Below are positions 9,423 to 19,454 of a stretch of DNA of 57,369 nucleotides, one piece after another; the stretch's first letter is position 1, and every line of letters begins with the position of its first letter. The notes beneath the pieces are model-generated. The model was given only the letters and a program-made list of their open reading frames with translations. It searched no databases and had not been told where the DNA came from. Origin of the DNA: Pirellula sp. Lineage in GTDB: Bacteria; Planctomycetota; Planctomycetia; Pirellulales; Pirellulaceae. The stretch lies in assembly GCA_021736575.1 (NCBI GenBank), contig JAIPFP010000005.1, positions 1 to 57,369 on the forward strand, in the 5' to 3' direction. Made by a program: the position numbers and the translations under genes.

Positions 9423-12116
9423 GTGAAAAATCCTGAAAGCCAAATCACTCGCTACCGACGCGATCGCAATTCGTCGTGGTGGGTTCGCGTATCAGATCGA
9501 ATTGCCAAGCAAGTGATCACGGTCGGCGGAATCGGTACCATTCTTGTCGTTATGTTGGTTGTGTTCGTGTTGCTCGGGAATGTCGTCCCGATGTTCCGAG
9601 CCAACTCATTGGCAACGCTTGGGACGATTTCCGTCGCTTCCCAATTTTCCGTTGCTTCCCAAGTTGATGCGCCGGAGGCTAGCGACGGCTCGGTGCCTGT
9701 TGCTTGTGGCGTGGACGAGTATGCTGAGTTGCTTTGGGTGCTGCATAGTACATGCTCGATTACCGTTCATTCGATTGAAACGGGCAAGCTCTTGAGCACG
9801 CACTCCCCAAAGGATGCCCCAAAGGATGCCCCAAAAGATGAGGGTTCCGGTAGATCCCTACCTTCGATCGTTTGTTGCTCGGTTGCCGACAACGATGCGA
9901 GCATGTTGGCGGGTTGCTCCGACGGTTCGGTTCGGCCCATCACCCTTTCGATTGTGGTTGAGTTCGTAAGGGCGGCTGAGCTTAATGATTCCATTTCGGA
10001 AGCGTTGAAATCCGGTGTCGCATTGGACGATGGGACCGTCTACCGTTCGATGCCGAGTGGATTGGTACGCAAGCAAACGGTCAGTGATATCATTTTCCAC
10101 AAGCCCATCGACATTTCCACGAGGCCAATCACGAGTGTTGACTGGCGAACACCACAATCGGCATCCAGCTTTGACGAGTCTCAAACCTGGACATGGGGCG
10201 CTTCGGATGGTGAATCGATCGTGCTCGGAACGGTCGACAACCAAGTCAACAGCTTCACCGGCAGCATCACCCAGCAATCGAAGAACTGGAAGGCATCCTA
10301 CCCAACGGGGGTAAGCGAATCGAAGCTGATCGCGTTGATGGTTGGATCGCGTTCGGAACATATCGAATCGCTTGACTCAGCGGGGAAAATCATCGTATGG
10401 ACTCCGACCTCAGATGGCAAATTGGTTAGTGGCATCTCGCATACTTCTTTGGCGGGTACGGAGAGCAAAGCCTTGATAGGTACTGCACTGTTGGGGCGAT
10501 CGACCTTCATGATTGGCAGCAAATCGGGGCACATCGAAGGCGTCGCGTTGACTTCAACAGATGCTGGGCAGGAACTTCTTTCGATTCACCGTTTTGCCGG
10601 CGAAGGTGGAGCGGTTCAAGGGTTAGCCGCTTCACCGGAAGGACGTCTTGTCGCCGCCGCCTTTGAATCGGGCAAGGGAGCCGTGTACTACGTGCCGACA
10701 AACCGGAAACTGCTTGAATGGACATTGGATGCGAACCATGATTCTGTCGCTGACGGGCATGTATTCTTTTCTGCCAATGCAGCCTGTGTCGGTTCTCTGA
10801 ACGACAAGCAAGTGAAATTGTGGCGATTGCAAATCCCTTTCCCGGAAGCTTCCATCGGATCCTTCTTTGGTCGCATTTGGTATGAGGGTTACCCAGCTCC
10901 TCAGCATGTTTGGCAGAGCAGTACCGGCAATGTGCAAGGAGAGTATAAGTTTGGATTCATGCCGCTGATCTTTGGCACACTTAAAGCAACGTTTTACTCC
11001 ATGTTAATCGGGGCGCCTATCGCGTTGATGGCTGCCATTTTCGGTAGTGAATTCATGAATAGTCGATGGCGTGCAAGGGTCAAGCCAATCATTGAGCTCA
11101 TGGCCAGCGTTCCGAGCGTTGTACTAGGATTCATCGGAGCTTTGGTGCTTGCCCCGATCCTTCGCGACAACCTGATGATGGTGCTTTTGTCGGTTGCGAC
11201 CGTGCTGTTTTTATTTGTGTTCACAGCCCATTTGTGGTTGGTGATCCCGAGCCCGACTGCGATTCGACTGCGCTATTTTCGACTACCTATCTTGTTTGCA
11301 CTCATCCCATTGGGTGTTGCCATCGCTAACAGATCGTCTGGAACGGTCGAAGCGGCAATCTTCGGTGGTGATGTCGTTCAATGGCTTTCGAATCGAAATG
11401 GATCGGGTTGGGCAGGTTGGTTTTGTCTGGCTTTGATGCCTGTGTCGATTTTGGTGGCTTGGGTTGTTAGTGGGCCATTGGGACCTTATGTTCAAGCATA
11501 TGCGAGGACGATGAGCTCATTTCGTTTTTCGCTCGTGAATCTAGGAATATTCGGACTCTCAACCTTGGCGGTGCTTTTGATTGCGGCGCTGTCCGCTTGG
11601 GCGGTGGCTGCGATGGGCTGGGATCCTCGTGGTTCGGTGTTGGGACCGTATCAAGAACGAAACGCGCTGTTGGTCGGAGCCATTCTTGGCTTCGCGATCA
11701 TTCCCTTGATTTATACGATTTCCGAAGACGCGTTGCAGTCGGTACCTCAGCATTTGCGAAGCGCTTCGTTGGCATGTGGGGCTTCGACCTGGCAAACGAC
11801 AATACGCGTAGTGGTTCCAACGGCCATGAGCGGTTTGTTCAGCGCGTTGATGATCGGATTTGGACGGGCTGTAGGTGAAACGATGGTCGTGCTGATGGCA
11901 GCCGGCAACACGCCTGTGATGGATATCAATCCAATGAATGGCTATCGAACGCTATCTGCGACGCTTGCCACGGAATTGCCAGAAGCAGCCCGAGGTTCGA
12001 CCCACTTCCATGCGCTATTCTTGGCCGCTTTCTTGCTGTTCTGCTTCACCATGGTGGCCAACACATTCGCGGAAATCGTTCGAATGCGATTTCGAAAGCG
12101 AGCCTTTCAGCTATGA
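9423..12116 (+). CDS. pstC: Phosphate ABC transporter permease PstC with large N-terminal extracytoplasmic domain
   Basis: Membrane channel subunit of the Pst importer. GTG start at 9423. At 897 aa it is about three times the usual PstC length. Residues about 32-55 form a first membrane helix. Residues about 60-490 are a soluble region, rich in short beta strands with repeated Gly-Ser-Asp turns and LWRLQIP-like strand ends, that looks like a beta-propeller. From about residue 505 (FGFMPLIFGTLKATFYSM) comes the PstC transmembrane core. The EAA loop reads RSASLACGASTWQTTIRVVV, and MIGFGRAVGETM follows. An extra pair of helices is inserted in the middle of the core. Stop and start overlap pstA by 4 nt (ATGA). 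The extra domain would sit in the periplasm, where it could interact with PstS or sense the envelope; that is inference. Confidence 0.9.
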   Translation: MKNPESQITRYRRDRNSSWWVRVSDRIAKQVITVGGIGTILVVMLVVFVLLGNVVPMFRANSLATLGTISVASQFSVASQVDAPEASDGSVPVACGVDEYAELLWVLHSTCSITVHSIETGKLLSTHSPKDAPKDAPKDEGSGRSLPSIVCCSVADNDASMLAGCSDGSVRPITLSIVVEFVRAAELNDSISEALKSGVALDDGTVYRSMPSGLVRKQTVSDIIFHKPIDISTRPITSVDWRTPQSASSFDESQTWTWGASDGESIVLGTVDNQVNSFTGSITQQSKNWKASYPTGVSESKLIALMVGSRSEHIESLDSAGKIIVWTPTSDGKLVSGISHTSLAGTESKALIGTALLGRSTFMIGSKSGHIEGVALTSTDAGQELLSIHRFAGEGGAVQGLAASPEGRLVAAAFESGKGAVYYVPTNRKLLEWTLDANHDSVADGHVFFSANAACVGSLNDKQVKLWRLQIPFPEASIGSFFGRIWYEGYPAPQHVWQSSTGNVQGEYKFGFMPLIFGTLKATFYSMLIGAPIALMAAIFGSEFMNSRWRARVKPIIELMASVPSVVLGFIGALVLAPILRDNLMMVLLSVATVLFLFVFTAHLWLVIPSPTAIRLRYFRLPILFALIPLGVAIANRSSGTVEAAIFGGDVVQWLSNRNGSGWAGWFCLALMPVSILVAWVVSGPLGPYVQAYARTMSSFRFSLVNLGIFGLSTLAVLLIAALSAWAVAAMGWDPRGSVLGPYQERNALLVGAILGFAIIPLIYTISEDALQSVPQHLRSASLACGASTWQTTIRVVVPTAMSGLFSALMIGFGRAVGETMVVLMAAGNTPVMDINPMNGYRTLSATLATELPEAARGSTHFHALFLAAFLLFCFTMVANTFAEIVRMRFRKRAFQL
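9805..9840 (+). repeat. Three 12-bp tandem repeats inside pstC
   Basis: Three consecutive CCCCAAAGGATG units (the last with one change) encode a Pro-Lys-Asp-Ala repeat in the extracytoplasmic domain of PstC. The frame is kept, so copy-number change would only alter linker length. Confidence 0.85.
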
Positions 12117-14626
12117 AATCAAATTCCCGTGCGACCGCGACAGGGACGACGGTTATGTCTCAAGGGGAGCCCATGGTTTGGCTCACCGGCGGGATGTTCG
12201 CAATCGCATGCACCATGATTGCGACACTCTTGGCTTTTATTCTTTACCAAGGATTATCAACGCACTGGCAACGCCCATTCGCAATCTACACGCTTAACAG
12301 CGGTGGCATGCTTGCTGGTGAATTGCAAAATGAACAACCCTACACGGTCAGCCAACAATCGCTGTCCGAGCTTGATGACGTCAGTCGCAAAAAGGCTGAG
12401 GACTTGTTGGCTGGCCGAGAGCAAACAGTGTCGACACAGCTTTATCTCCGAACAGGCAATTACGATGTCGGTAATCGCCATTTTGCATTCGTTCCCAAGA
12501 TCGGTCTATCCTCAAAGAAACCCTATTTTCCAACTGAAATTTGGTTGCTCGAACGTCGCGAGTGGGGCGTTCTCTATGGATTCCCAAGCCGATTGAAAAC
12601 AAGTTTTGCTCCAGAATTCGATCGAGAATACTCGCTCCTCATGGTTCTCGTCAATCAGATCGATCAATTCAAGACAGACCCGCAATCCGATGCCGATGCA
12701 TTGAAGACCAAACTGACGAGCCACTTAGAAATGGTCGCCAAGAAACTGGCGGACGAGTTCAATCAACGCGATCTCAGCACGGATTCGGAAACACAATTAG
12801 TTGGGGCAACGCATGCTGCCATGACACTCAGCCGCGCCAACCAAAGACAAATGGAAGCGGCCAAACAAGAGCTAGGAAGAACCGACCGAGAATTGTCAAA
12901 CGGCCGTCTGCTGATTCGCAAGGCAGAGTTGGCGGACAAGACTGACCTTCAAGCACTAGCCGAAGACGCGATTCAATTGGCTAGTGCGGAAGCGACCATC
13001 AAGGCTCAATCAAAGGAAACACTCGAAGCGATTGCAATCTGGCAAAACATCTTCGCGGCGGACAAAGACGCGTTGCGTTGCTTGACGGCTATTCAGGAGG
13101 AAGTTAGGAAGCAACAGGACGACGCGTTGCAATCGATGGTTGAGGCGAACGACGCCGTCAAGCAAAAGAAAGAGTCTCTGCCTGCTCGTTCTAGGAGAGC
13201 GTTGGAGACGGCGAGCGAGAAAACGCGGGTGGGGACTGCATCGCAATATGAAATCAACAGTCGCATTGCACGGTTGGAGGCTATCAGTAAATCACAAGTG
13301 CTTGACATGCAAATTCCGATACTCGAATCGCAACCCTTGCAAACAACTGATGTCGTCGGCGACCAGGGTAGTAAATCCGTTGCTCTTAGCGAAACCCAAA
13401 GGTTGGTTTCGATGAGCAATAATGGCAGTTCGCCAGTCTATGTATTCGTCTTGAGCGGGAGTGGTAGCACACCAGCCACCGGATTTTCGCTACAAAGCAA
13501 GGAAGTCCTGGTGTCCGATATCGTTCGCCTTGCACTGCCGAATCAACTGGGTTTATTCGGTAAATTCTCGCTGTATTTCGAGAGGTGGTTTGAGTTCTTG
13601 TTTGGGCAACCGCGAGAAGCCGGGAGTGAAGGGGGCTTTTTCCCTGCGATATGGGGAACCATCGTGATGACCTTGATCATGTCCGTGGCGGTGATGCCAT
13701 TTGGTGTGATCGCCGCTTTGTACATGCGGGAGTATGCCAAAAATGGTTGGGTACTGAGTTTGATTCGTATCAGCATCAATAATTTGGCAGGCGTTCCGAG
13801 CATCGTTTATGGCGTATTTGGGCTCGCATTCTTTTGCTATACCATCGGAGGATTTATTGACGGAGGTCCAACCAAGGCGGGCTTGGTACCTTGGCCAACG
13901 AGCACTTGGTTCGTGGCATTTGCCGCTACGGCGCTCGCGGGAACGGTGGCTTTTATCTTTGCGTTCCTCGGTTCGGGATCACCCACACAGATTTCCAAGA
14001 GCCGCAAACGCATCGCGAGCTTCAGTGGAATGTTTTGGTTGCTCTGTTTGTTCGGACTAGTGGCTTTGTTTGCCAAGTCACCGTTCTTTGACGGATTCTA
14101 CGAAGCGAACTTGCCGAACCCGACTTTCGGCAAAGGCTGTTTGCTTTGGGCGTCGTGCACTCTGGCGTTATTGACGCTGCCGGTTGTGATTGTAGCGACC
14201 GAGGAAGCCCTGTCGGCGGTTCCGAACTCACTGCGCGAGGGTTCGTATGCGTGTGGGGCCGGAAAATGGCAAACGTTGCAACGCATTGTGTTGCCTTTTG
14301 CCAGACCCGGCATCATCACTGGTTTTATCCTGGCCATGGCACGGGGTGCAGGTGAAGTTGCGCCGTTGATGTTGGTGGGTGCGATTCCGCTGGCCACCGA
14401 CTTGCCGCTGGATTTAGAATTTCCTTTTTTTCATGGCTCAAGATCCTTCATGCACTTGGGCTTTCAGATTTATTCATTGGGTTTTCAAAGCCAAAACAGC
14501 GAAGCGGCAAAGCCGATGGTATTTACCGCGACGCTGTTGTTACTGACAATCGTCACGTTGCTTAACGTGACTGCAATCTGGCTGCGAGCCCGATTGCGCA
14601 AAAGATTTCAAAGCAGCCAATTCTAG
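12113..14626 (+). CDS. pstA: Phosphate ABC transporter permease PstA with large coiled-coil insert
   Basis: Second membrane subunit of the Pst importer; its ATG overlaps the pstC stop by 4 nt. At 837 aa it is nearly three times the usual PstA. One membrane helix lies at about residues 22-45. It is followed by about 450 soluble residues, the middle of which (about 190-430) is a long Glu/Lys/Ala-rich coiled coil. The permease core starts at about residue 510 ([20 protein letters not shown]). Its EAA loop is [20 protein letters not shown], followed by [13 protein letters not shown]. Extended forms of both permeases together suggest that the two periplasmic domains assemble with each other on top of the channel; that is inference. 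Confidence 0.9.
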   Translation: MKSNSRATATGTTVMSQGEPMVWLTGGMFAIACTMIATLLAFILYQGLSTHWQRPFAIYTLNSGGMLAGELQNEQPYTVSQQSLSELDDVSRKKAEDLLAGREQTVSTQLYLRTGNYDVGNRHFAFVPKIGLSSKKPYFPTEIWLLERREWGVLYGFPSRLKTSFAPEFDREYSLLMVLVNQIDQFKTDPQSDADALKTKLTSHLEMVAKKLADEFNQRDLSTDSETQLVGATHAAMTLSRANQRQMEAAKQELGRTDRELSNGRLLIRKAELADKTDLQALAEDAIQLASAEATIKAQSKETLEAIAIWQNIFAADKDALRCLTAIQEEVRKQQDDALQSMVEANDAVKQKKESLPARSRRALETASEKTRVGTASQYEINSRIARLEAISKSQVLDMQIPILESQPLQTTDVVGDQGSKSVALSETQRLVSMSNNGSSPVYVFVLSGSGSTPATGFSLQSKEVLVSDIVRLALPNQLGLFGKFSLYFERWFEFLFGQPREAGSEGGFFPAIWGTIVMTLIMSVAVMPFGVIAALYMREYAKNGWVLSLIRISINNLAGVPSIVYGVFGLAFFCYTIGGFIDGGPTKAGLVPWPTSTWFVAFAATALAGTVAFIFAFLGSGSPTQISKSRKRIASFSGMFWLLCLFGLVALFAKSPFFDGFYEANLPNPTFGKGCLLWASCTLALLTLPVVIVATEEALSAVPNSLREGSYACGAGKWQTLQRIVLPFARPGIITGFILAMARGAGEVAPLMLVGAIPLATDLPLDLEFPFFHGSRSFMHLGFQIYSLGFQSQNSEAAKPMVFTATLLLLTIVTLLNVTAIWLRARLRKRFQSSQF

Positions 14627-14645
14627 TTACGCATCGACTGTATTT

Positions 14646-15470
14646 ATGGACAGACTCAAAGCTATCGCCGACGGACAACGCGTTGAATCGGTCGTGCACG
14701 ACGAAGTGTTGCAGGAAGATCCTGTTTTGCGAATTGTCGGATTCAATCTCTTCTATGGTCGCAAGCAGGCTCTTCACAATATCTCCATGCCTCTTGCCAA
14801 AGGGAAGGTTACGGCATTGATCGGCCCTAGCGGTTGCGGCAAATCGACGTTGTTGCGCAGCGTCAATCGAATGAACGACTTGATCGAATCGGTGCGAATC
14901 CAAGGGGACATGATTTTAGGAGAGGACTCCATTTTTGCCGCAGGCGTCGACGTGATTCAGTTGCGAAAACGTATGGGGATGGTCTTTCAGAAGCCGAACC
15001 CATTCCCAATGACCATTTTTGAGAATGTGATTTATCCCTTGCGCATCGATGGCGAGCGAAATAAGAAACGACTAATGCAAGTATGCGAGCAATCCTTGCG
15101 GGGTGCAGCATTGTGGGAAGAGGTCAAAGACCGATTGCACGAATCTGGACTTGGACTTTCCGGAGGACAACAGCAGCGACTTTGCATCGCCCGAGCGATT
15201 GCGAGCGATCCGGAAGTTCTACTATTGGATGAGCCCTGTTCGGCCTTGGACCCGCTGGCAACGGGTAAGATTGAAGACTTGATCGAGCGGCTAAAAGGGG
15301 ATTACTCGATTTTTATTGTGACGCACAACATGCAACAAGCATCCCGCATTAGCGACTATACGGCCTTTATGTATCTGGGTAGATTGGTTGAACTTGGACT
15401 AACTTCTCGCATTTTCACGAAGCCAAAGTTGCAAGAGACAGAAGACTACATCACTGGCCGGTTTGGATGA
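14646..15470 (+). CDS. pstB: Phosphate ABC transporter ATP-binding protein
   Basis: Cytoplasmic ATPase driving phosphate import. ATG at 14646, 19 bp after pstA. All ABC motifs are intact: Walker [15 protein letters not shown]-loop [10 protein letters not shown] (the [12 protein letters not shown] form is a PstB hallmark), signature [14 protein letters not shown], Walker [14 protein letters not shown] and H-loop IVTHN. At 274 aa it is slightly longer than usual because of about 35 N-terminal residues before the first strand. The selO start codon follows 6 nt after its stop, so selO is probably read from the same message. Confidence 0.96.
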   Translation: MDRLKAIADGQRVESVVHDEVLQEDPVLRIVGFNLFYGRKQALHNISMPLAKGKVTALIGPSGCGKSTLLRSVNRMNDLIESVRIQGDMILGEDSIFAAGVDVIQLRKRMGMVFQKPNPFPMTIFENVIYPLRIDGERNKKRLMQVCEQSLRGAALWEEVKDRLHESGLGLSGGQQQRLCIARAIASDPEVLLLDEPCSALDPLATGKIEDLIERLKGDYSIFIVTHNMQQASRISDYTAFMYLGRLVELGLTSRIFTKPKLQETEDYITGRFG

Positions 15471-15476
15471 CGCATT

Positions 15477-17078
15477 TTGGAAATTGTTTTCGAAAATAGA
15501 TTTGTTCGTTCCCTGCCAGCGGATGTTGAGCCAAGGAACTTTTGTCGCCAAGTCCGCAATGCCTGCTACTCTCTGGTGAATCCGACCCCTACGTCAAACC
15601 CCGTTTTGATTGCGCACTCGCGCGAAGTTGGAGAACTGTTGGGCCTCAATCCGGAATGGTTTGCGTCCGAACAAGCGGCGAGAGTCCTGGGCGGAAGTGA
15701 GTTGTTGCCAGGCATGCAGCCTTTTGCAGCGTGTTATGGCGGCCATCAATTCGGTAATTGGGCAGGACAACTTGGCGATGGGCGAGCCATCAACCTCGGA
15801 GAAATGATTGCGACCGATGGGAAGCACTGGACCTTGCAATTAAAGGGACCAGGTCGCACACCTTACTCGCGATCTGGCGACGGGTTGGCGGTGCTTCGGT
15901 CATCGCTTCGCGAGTTTCTTTGCAGCGAAGCCATGCATCATCTTGGGGTTCCCACCACACGTGCCTTGAGCTTGGTCTTAAGCGGCGACTTAGTGACGCG
16001 CGATATGTTTTACGACGGGCATCCTCGCAAGGAACTGGGCGCAATTGTTTGTCGTGTTGCCCCAACGTTCACTCGATTCGGAAACTTCGAGATTTTGACA
16101 GCTAGGCAAGAGATTGACAATTTGCGAAAGCTTGTCGACTTCACGATTGCTGCAGACTTCCCCCATCTGGAGTTAAACTCGCCAGATCTCTATCGCGATT
16201 GGTTTGAAGAAGTATGCGTTCGAACCGCTGAGATGGTAGTGCATTGGATGCGAGTTGGCTTCGTTCACGGAGTAATGAACACCGACAACATGTCGATTCT
16301 CGGTCAAACGATCGACTACGGCCCGTACGGATGGATGGATGGATACGACCCCAACTGGACGCCCAACACGACGGACGCAGCTGGCCGGCGTTATGCCTTT
16401 GGAAACCAAGGGGAGATTGCCCACTGGAATCTATTGCAGCTCGCAAATGCACTCTGGCCTTTATTCGAACAGGAAGCTCCTTTGCAACACGGACTCCATC
16501 GCTATGTTGACGTGTACCAAGCTTCGTTTCAAACCATGATGGCCAATAAGCTCGGTTTCAAGCATTTCGAAAGTGAAACGGATGCGGAGTTGATTCAGGA
16601 GTTGGACAACCTTTTGCAACGAACAGAAACCGACATGACGCTGTTTTACCGTTCGCTATCGGCTATCAAGCTCGACGGAATTCCAGTCAGCGAGCTACGC
16701 GATCTTGTGACACCGCAATGGGTCGGCGAGCTGCTAAGTTCAGCTTACTATGGTTCCGAACCCAACCCATCGGGTGGTTTGAATGATACCGCCCATTGGA
16801 TGCAAAAATACTTGAGGCGATTGATGCTGGATGGTCGATGCGATAGCGAACGCTCCGAACAAATGAACAGCAACAATCCATTGTACGTTTTGCGGAATTA
16901 TTTGGCCCAACAAGCCATCGATGCTGCGGAAGCAGGTGATTATCGCGAAATCCAGAATCTCCTGGAATTGCTTCGCAAGCCTTACCAAGAACAAGCTGGC
17001 AAGGAGGCCTACTGTAAGCGACGGCCCGATTGGGCCAGACACAAAGCCGGCTGTTCGATGCTGTCGTGCAGTTCTTAG
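15477..17078 (+). CDS. selO: SelO/YdiU family protein adenylyltransferase (pseudokinase fold)
   Basis: SelO transfers AMP from ATP to Ser, Thr or Tyr hydroxyls of proteins and is linked to redox stress. I place the start at TTG 15477, 6 nt after the pstB stop, as it matches the family N-terminus (FENRFVRSLPAD); no in-frame ATG fits. The family core is intact: GGHQFGNWAGQLGDGRAINL, LKGPGRTPYSRSGDGLAVLR (nucleotide-binding Lys and Arg) and VMNTDNMSILGQTIDYGPYG (Asn and Asp metal ligands). The C-terminus is GCSMLSCSS; the penultimate-region Cys corresponds to the redox-switch Cys (Sec in vertebrate SelO). Length of 533 aa is close to the family norm. Its place directly behind pstB is not the usual context. 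Confidence 0.93.
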   Translation: MEIVFENRFVRSLPADVEPRNFCRQVRNACYSLVNPTPTSNPVLIAHSREVGELLGLNPEWFASEQAARVLGGSELLPGMQPFAACYGGHQFGNWAGQLGDGRAINLGEMIATDGKHWTLQLKGPGRTPYSRSGDGLAVLRSSLREFLCSEAMHHLGVPTTRALSLVLSGDLVTRDMFYDGHPRKELGAIVCRVAPTFTRFGNFEILTARQEIDNLRKLVDFTIAADFPHLELNSPDLYRDWFEEVCVRTAEMVVHWMRVGFVHGVMNTDNMSILGQTIDYGPYGWMDGYDPNWTPNTTDAAGRRYAFGNQGEIAHWNLLQLANALWPLFEQEAPLQHGLHRYVDVYQASFQTMMANKLGFKHFESETDAELIQELDNLLQRTETDMTLFYRSLSAIKLDGIPVSELRDLVTPQWVGELLSSAYYGSEPNPSGGLNDTAHWMQKYLRRLMLDGRCDSERSEQMNSNNPLYVLRNYLAQQAIDAAEAGDYREIQNLLELLRKPYQEQAGKEAYCKRRPDWARHKAGCSMLSCSS

Positions 17079-17244
17079 AGTGAACGGAAAATCAATGTTG
17101 CACCGTTGGTTCGCAAGGTGCAACCAATTCGATCGAGATGGCAACGGCCTGAAAGTCCATGTGGATCGAGTTTTACGCGGAATTGGCAAAAAAAATTTTA
17201 TTCTTAGACAAATTGTGCCGTTTCGCGCATCCTAAGACATTGTC

Positions 17245-17811
17245 ATGACAAATTGCGACTCCTTTTCTAACCAAGTGCGAATGAGTGCCCAATGCATCGT
17301 CGAAAGCGGTGCTGCGGGCCTGTCGGGTTTGTACGACTTGACTGCACAACGCTTAGTGCGATTCGCCGTGACCATAACTCGCAATCAACACGATGCAGAG
17401 GACGCGGTTCAAGCCTCCTTGGTTCGTGTAGTGGCGTCTCCGCAAGTCCTGACGCGAGCGGATTCTCCTTGGCCGTATCTGCTGAGGATCGTTCGCAATG
17501 AGTCGCTTGTCATTCTCCGCAAGAAACGCCGGTGGGCAGTTGTTCAAAGTTTAACGGATTTGTTAACCAGTCGATCGGTCGACGAACTCGAACAAGAAGA
17601 GTCATTTCGCGCTGTCTGGCTTGCTATGCGTTCGCTGCCGGTTGAGCAACGCGAAGTTGTCGTACTCAAAATTTGGGAGGATCTCACCTTCGCTCAAATC
17701 AGCGACGTGCTTGGGGTACCAGCCGCCACGGCTGCGAGTCGCTACCGTTATGGATTGCAAAAACTTTCGGCTCAGCTCCAGTCGTTCGATGTGGAGGTTG
17801 TCCATGAATAA
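17245..17811 (+). CDS. ECF-type RNA polymerase sigma factor
   Basis: Alternative sigma factor of 188 aa. Region 2 is seen at about residues 30-75 (LYDLTAQRLVRFAVTITRNQ, then HDAEDAVQASLVRV, the DAED core that contacts RNA polymerase and the -10 element). Region 4 lies at about 130-178: LPVEQREVVVLKIWEDLTFA with an HTH ISDVLGVPAATAASRYRYGL. ATG at 17245 is taken. Its end overlaps the next gene by 8 nt, so the two are translationally coupled. The position just upstream of the secretion-like operon (18475-23920) suggests that it may control that operon; this is inference from location. Confidence 0.92.
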   Translation: MTNCDSFSNQVRMSAQCIVESGAAGLSGLYDLTAQRLVRFAVTITRNQHDAEDAVQASLVRVVASPQVLTRADSPWPYLLRIVRNESLVILRKKRRWAVVQSLTDLLTSRSVDELEQEESFRAVWLAMRSLPVEQREVVVLKIWEDLTFAQISDVLGVPAATAASRYRYGLQKLSAQLQSFDVEVVHE

Positions 17812-18232
17812 CGACCCAATACTCCACGACGACTCGGGCGAGTGGGAGATCTCGGGCGATTTGCAGATGTTGATCGAAGCAAAGGTTCGGTCTGCGTCAC
17901 GTTACGTTATCCCGTCGGACAATCTGCGTCCGCTGACGCTTCAGGCGGCTCGCGATTACTGTTCTGACAAACGAAGCAACAGGATGCTCTTCAAAATGAT
18001 ATTGGGAGTCGCAGTATGCTGTTGCGTGCTTTTGCCAATGCTAGAAAAGGCTAGTTCTTTCGGCGGCTCACTCGCCTCTCCCTCACAGGAAGAACTGGAG
18101 GAGAGAGCGATCAAGATTGCACACGAACGCCATGTCGGGATCGAGTGGGGGCTTCACGAAGCGTTCGTTCAAATGCGACACGAGCAAGCCATTCGATTTG
18201 GACAAGCTACCCAACAAGATCTTTCTCAATAG
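17804..18232 (+). CDS. Small single-pass membrane protein coupled to ECF sigma (possible anti-sigma)
   Basis: 142 aa from ATG 17804, overlapping the sigma gene by 8 nt. The N-terminal 65 residues are polar and would be cytoplasmic. A hydrophobic stretch with three adjacent cysteines (MILGVAVCCCVLLPMLE) lies at about residues 67-83. A charged, Gln-rich helical tail of about 55 residues follows. The layout (soluble N-terminus, one helix, outer tail, gene overlapping sigma) fits an anti-sigma factor, but there is no HxxxCxxC zinc motif and no family match, so this is only a hypothesis. The stop codon TAG runs into the terminal base of a mobile repeat (18232 onward), so the original 3' end may have been changed by the insertion. 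Confidence 0.65.
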   Translation: MNNDPILHDDSGEWEISGDLQMLIEAKVRSASRYVIPSDNLRPLTLQAARDYCSDKRSNRMLFKMILGVAVCCCVLLPMLEKASSFGGSLASPSQEELEERAIKIAHERHVGIEWGLHEAFVQMRHEQAIRFGQATQQDLSQ

Positions 18233-18350
18233 ACACAGCCGACAAAGGTAGCAGGCACGCTCCGCCGTGTCGTTCGCAGTCAGGCTTTTACCAGGATTCC
18301 AGGTGGACGGCACATGGAATGTGCCTACTACTTTGACGACGGTTTGGCTC
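18232..18350 (+). repeat. REPIN/MITE-like dispersed repeat, copy 1 (right end degenerate)
   Basis: This copy starts with GACACAGCCGACAAA and matches the reverse complement of the element at 45642-45763 over most of its length. It contains two small hairpins: one around GGCACG-CTCCGC-CGTGTC (left) and a clean 7-bp one, GGCACAT-GGA-ATGTGCC (18309-18325). The right terminal repeat is eroded (GACGACGGTTTGGCTC in place of the expected end). It sits between the sigma/membrane-protein pair and the secretion-like operon. It fills half of the 242-bp gap, so it may alter transcription into the operon. Confidence 0.75.
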
Positions 18351-18474
18351 GCCGCTAATTTTAATCGTGCAGGTCGAATAAATTTGCTCCCTTCGCGCAT
18401 CGTATCTGTGGTGACGCACGCTCTCTGGCGACAAGGAGAGAAATGCGAGACAACAAATCTACGAGAACCGACCC

Positions 18475-19443
18475 ATGAACGACGCTTCGGATCGCGAGCT
18501 GAACATTGATGATGTGCTCGCCTTCAATGCACAACTACAATCACTTTCCGAAGCCAATCTACCTATTGACCTCGGCTTCCGCGTTAGCAAACAAACGCTC
18601 TCGCAAAAGCTAAGCCAAATCAGTTCTCAAATTGCTTTGCAAAATGCTCGTGGAAAGACGATCGAACAAGCTGTCGTCGAAGACCCATCGATTCCAATCC
18701 AGTATCGCATTTCGTTGATCGCTTGGAGTCAAGGCAAAACGATGACCGATGCGATTTCCCCGTTGAATGCAATCGGGCATTGGCGACGCGATGTTGTGGC
18801 AACGTTGAATCGAAGCTTGCTCGAACCTTTGATTCTGTTGGTTTTGGTCTACTGCGGTCTTATGTACTTGGTCATCACGCTCGTCCCGCATTTAGAGGAG
18901 ATCTATTCTCAGATCCGAACAACGCCTGGAGCAAGCTTGAAAATATTGATGCAGGTGCGAGATTGGCTTCCCTATTGGGGACCCGGTTTGCCCGTCCTGG
19001 TCATCGCGGCTTGTTTGTTTTGGAGGAGTCGTCTACCAACTTCGAACATGCGTTGGCTACCCGTCGAATTCAAGGATTCCAGTTGGGTTGAAAAGGCGAA
19101 TCACGCAGATAATATGGCGAGACTGGAAGAGAATCTTGCGAATGAGAGACCTTTATCCGAGAACCACTCGGTGATCAGACTTGGCCAAGAATTGACGGCA
19201 AAAAACCCGTCTCCTTTACTGAAGTGGGCGATCTCTAGTACTGACGACCCTAATGCTAAAGCGGGAACGCTTCGATTTGTGGGACACACGTTTCGCGAGG
19301 CAGCCAAATGGCGAGTGGTACGGTGGAGCTCTGTTTTGCCGAATGCACTTGCCGTGTTTCTTGGTGGTCTGCTGGTGTTGGGGTATGCATTAAGCCTCTT
19401 TGCACCGATGATCGAACTGCTATGCACATTGGCCCGTCCATAG
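18475..19443 (+). CDS. GspF-like inner-membrane protein 1
   Basis: 322 aa, ATG at 18475. Similar in layout to the type II secretion / type IV pilus platform protein GspF/PilC: a soluble helical N-terminal part (to about residue 115), a membrane helix at about 118-140 (ending VITLVPHLEEIYSQI, where GspF has a conserved Pro-x-Phe after helix 1), a second at about 162-184, a long soluble loop and a C-terminal helix at about 297-317. It is divergent and probably retains only one GspF repeat. First gene of an operon of three GspF-like genes and several pseudopilins; the next gene starts 11 bp later. No ATPase (GspE) or secretin (GspD) is in the window. Confidence 0.72.
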   Translation: MNDASDRELNIDDVLAFNAQLQSLSEANLPIDLGFRVSKQTLSQKLSQISSQIALQNARGKTIEQAVVEDPSIPIQYRISLIAWSQGKTMTDAISPLNAIGHWRRDVVATLNRSLLEPLILLVLVYCGLMYLVITLVPHLEEIYSQIRTTPGASLKILMQVRDWLPYWGPGLPVLVIAACLFWRSRLPTSNMRWLPVEFKDSSWVEKANHADNMARLEENLANERPLSENHSVIRLGQELTAKNPSPLLKWAISSTDDPNAKAGTLRFVGHTFREAAKWRVVRWSSVLPNALAVFLGGLLVLGYALSLFAPMIELLCTLARP

Positions 19444-19454
19444 GATTTACAAGC

